From Bryobacterales bacterium (GTDB lineage Bacteria; Acidobacteriota; Terriglobia; Bryobacterales; Bryobacteraceae), in contig PLRZ01000222.1 in assembly GCA_003164075.1 (NCBI GenBank), forward strand, positions 1 to 6,349: a DNA stretch of 6,349 nt, read 5' to 3'. Under the pieces are notes generated by a model. It saw only the letters and a list, made by a program, of their open reading frames with translations. It ran no database searches and had not been told where the DNA came from. The translations under genes and the position numbers were made by a program. This document shows, in pieces, positions 5,447 to 6,349 of this stretch (positions within the stretch are counted from its first letter, which is position 1; each line of letters starts with the position of its first letter).

Positions 5447-6349
5447 GCGGGCTGTTCGACGAACCGGGCTCGTTCGACCGCGACGGGCTTGCCGGACGGT
5501 TGCGCGCGCTGGCGTCCGAGAATATTTATATTGGCGGCAGCTCGTGGAAGTACGAAGGCTGGCTGGGGCAGATTTATACGCGCGAGCGGTATCTTTCGCG
5601 CGGCCGTTTTTCGCGCAAGGCGTTCGAAGCGGAGTGCCTGCGGGAGTACGCCGAGACGTTCCCCACGGTGTGCGGCGATTTCGCGTTTTACCAGTTCCCC
5701 AGCGAGGAGTTCTGGCGGCGTCTCTTCGCGCACGTGCCCGCCGGCTTCCGCTTCGCCTTCAAAGTGCCGGAACAGATCACCTGCAAACTGTTTCCGCGGC
5801 ACGCGCGCTACGGACCGCAGGCCGGCAGGGAAAACGAAGCTTTCCTGGACGGTCGCATCTTGCAGGAAATGTTTCTGCGCCCGCTGCTGCCGTACCGCGA
5901 AAAGACGGCCCTGTTGATTTTCGAATTCGGCGCTTTTGGGCGGCGCAGTTTCGCCGGACTGGGCGAGTTTCTGGATCGGCTGGACCCGTTTCTGGGGGCG
6001 CTGCCGCCGGAGTTCCGCTACGCCGTGGAGATTCGCAATCCCGAATTCCTGGAGAAGGACTATTTTTCGTGCCTGCGCGGCCACGGGGTGGCGCACGTAT
6101 ACAACGCATGGTCGAAGATGCCGGAGTTGCGCCATCAGATGGCCATCCAGGATTCCGTGACGGCCGATTTTCTGGTGAGCCGGGCGCTGCTGCGGCACGG
6201 GCGGGTGTATGAAGACGCCGTGGGGCTGTTTTCGCCGTACACCGGGATTCAGGACCCCAACCCGGAGGCGCGCGAATCGATGCGCGTGTTGATCGGGCGT
6301 GCGCGGGAGAACAAGCAGTTTCTATTTTTGTTCGTGAACAACCGGCTGG
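5440..6349 (+). CDS. DUF72 (YecE-like) domain protein, 3' end beyond window
   Basis: An open frame without stops runs to the window edge: 303 codons, probably 20 or more missing, since it ends at LFVNNRL, a motif near the family's C-terminus. I choose the GTG at 5440 because there is no in-frame ATG before the conserved domain and the preceding 27 residues (VGGLFDEPGSFDRDGLAGRL and so on) look like the usual leader of this family. DUF72 (PF01904) signatures are IYIGGSSWKYEGW (29-41), DFAFYQFPS, FRFAFKVPEQIT (about 103-114), LLIFEFGAF (about 158-166) and YAVEIRNPEFL (194-204). These proteins have a TIM-barrel-like fold and no firmly established biochemical role. There is no signal peptide, so it is cytoplasmic. 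The start overlaps the upstream gene by seven bases, which suggests translational coupling; only a weak CAGG precedes it. Confidence 0.88.
   Translation, partial: MVGGLFDEPGSFDRDGLAGRLRALASENIYIGGSSWKYEGWLGQIYTRERYLSRGRFSRKAFEAECLREYAETFPTVCGDFAFYQFPSEEFWRRLFAHVPAGFRFAFKVPEQITCKLFPRHARYGPQAGRENEAFLDGRILQEMFLRPLLPYREKTALLIFEFGAFGRRSFAGLGEFLDRLDPFLGALPPEFRYAVEIRNPEFLEKDYFSCLRGHGVAHVYNAWSKMPELRHQMAIQDSVTADFLVSRALLRHGRVYEDAVGLFSPYTGIQDPNPEARESMRVLIGRARENKQFLFLFVNNRL

Noticed and set aside
5419..6198. Minus-strand and alternative + frames over the DUF72 gene
   Set aside because: The + frame from 5440 carries clear DUF72 motifs throughout; the others are antisense or out-of-frame shadows with skewed composition.

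Overview
The window looks like a chromosomal segment of a GC-rich soil bacterium, most probably an Acidobacteriota member of the Bryobacterales/Solibacter type. The grounds are protein style only: tandem DUF1080 (3-keto-disaccharide hydrolase) secreted proteins, a YwrD-like gamma-glutamyltransferase and a DUF72 protein of the kind common in that group. No marker gene is present, so the assignment is an inference.

Left part (about 1-1246) is a graveyard. It begins with the decayed C-terminus of an IS200/IS605-type single-tyrosine transposase, which still shows the catalytic-helix Y-x-x-x-Q signature. This runs straight into five closely packed hairpins (170-292): the first resembles an intrinsic terminator, and the last (11-bp stem) resembles an IS200/IS605 right end or a REP palindrome. 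Bases 293-709 hold no intact gene, only further small palindromes and one reading frame that looks protein-like but is broken by stops. From about 740 to 1180 there is the ligand-binding C-terminal half of a LacI-family regulator whose DNA-binding half is missing; its open frame runs on into the start of the next gene.

Middle part (1194-3335) holds two co-directional secreted DUF1080 proteins. The first carries an unusual N-terminal extension made of two copies of an 86-residue Ala-rich helical module. The second is a compact single-domain protein. A 10-bp hairpin lies between them. They probably act together on the breakdown of 3-keto-sugars or glycosides outside the cytoplasm, and the LacI remnant upstream may be what is left of their sugar-responsive regulator.

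Right part (3336-6349) starts with a 284-bp gap without a gene. A gamma-glutamyltranspeptidase-family Ntn-hydrolase (3620-5446) follows, preceded by a small hairpin that would bury its ribosome binding site. A DUF72/YecE-like protein overlaps its stop codon by 7 bases and runs off the window. All genes are on the + strand. I found no clear new defence or mobile system; the most unusual items are the hairpin array beside the transposase remnant, the duplicated-module DUF1080 protein, and the GGT with non-canonical substrate-pocket residues.
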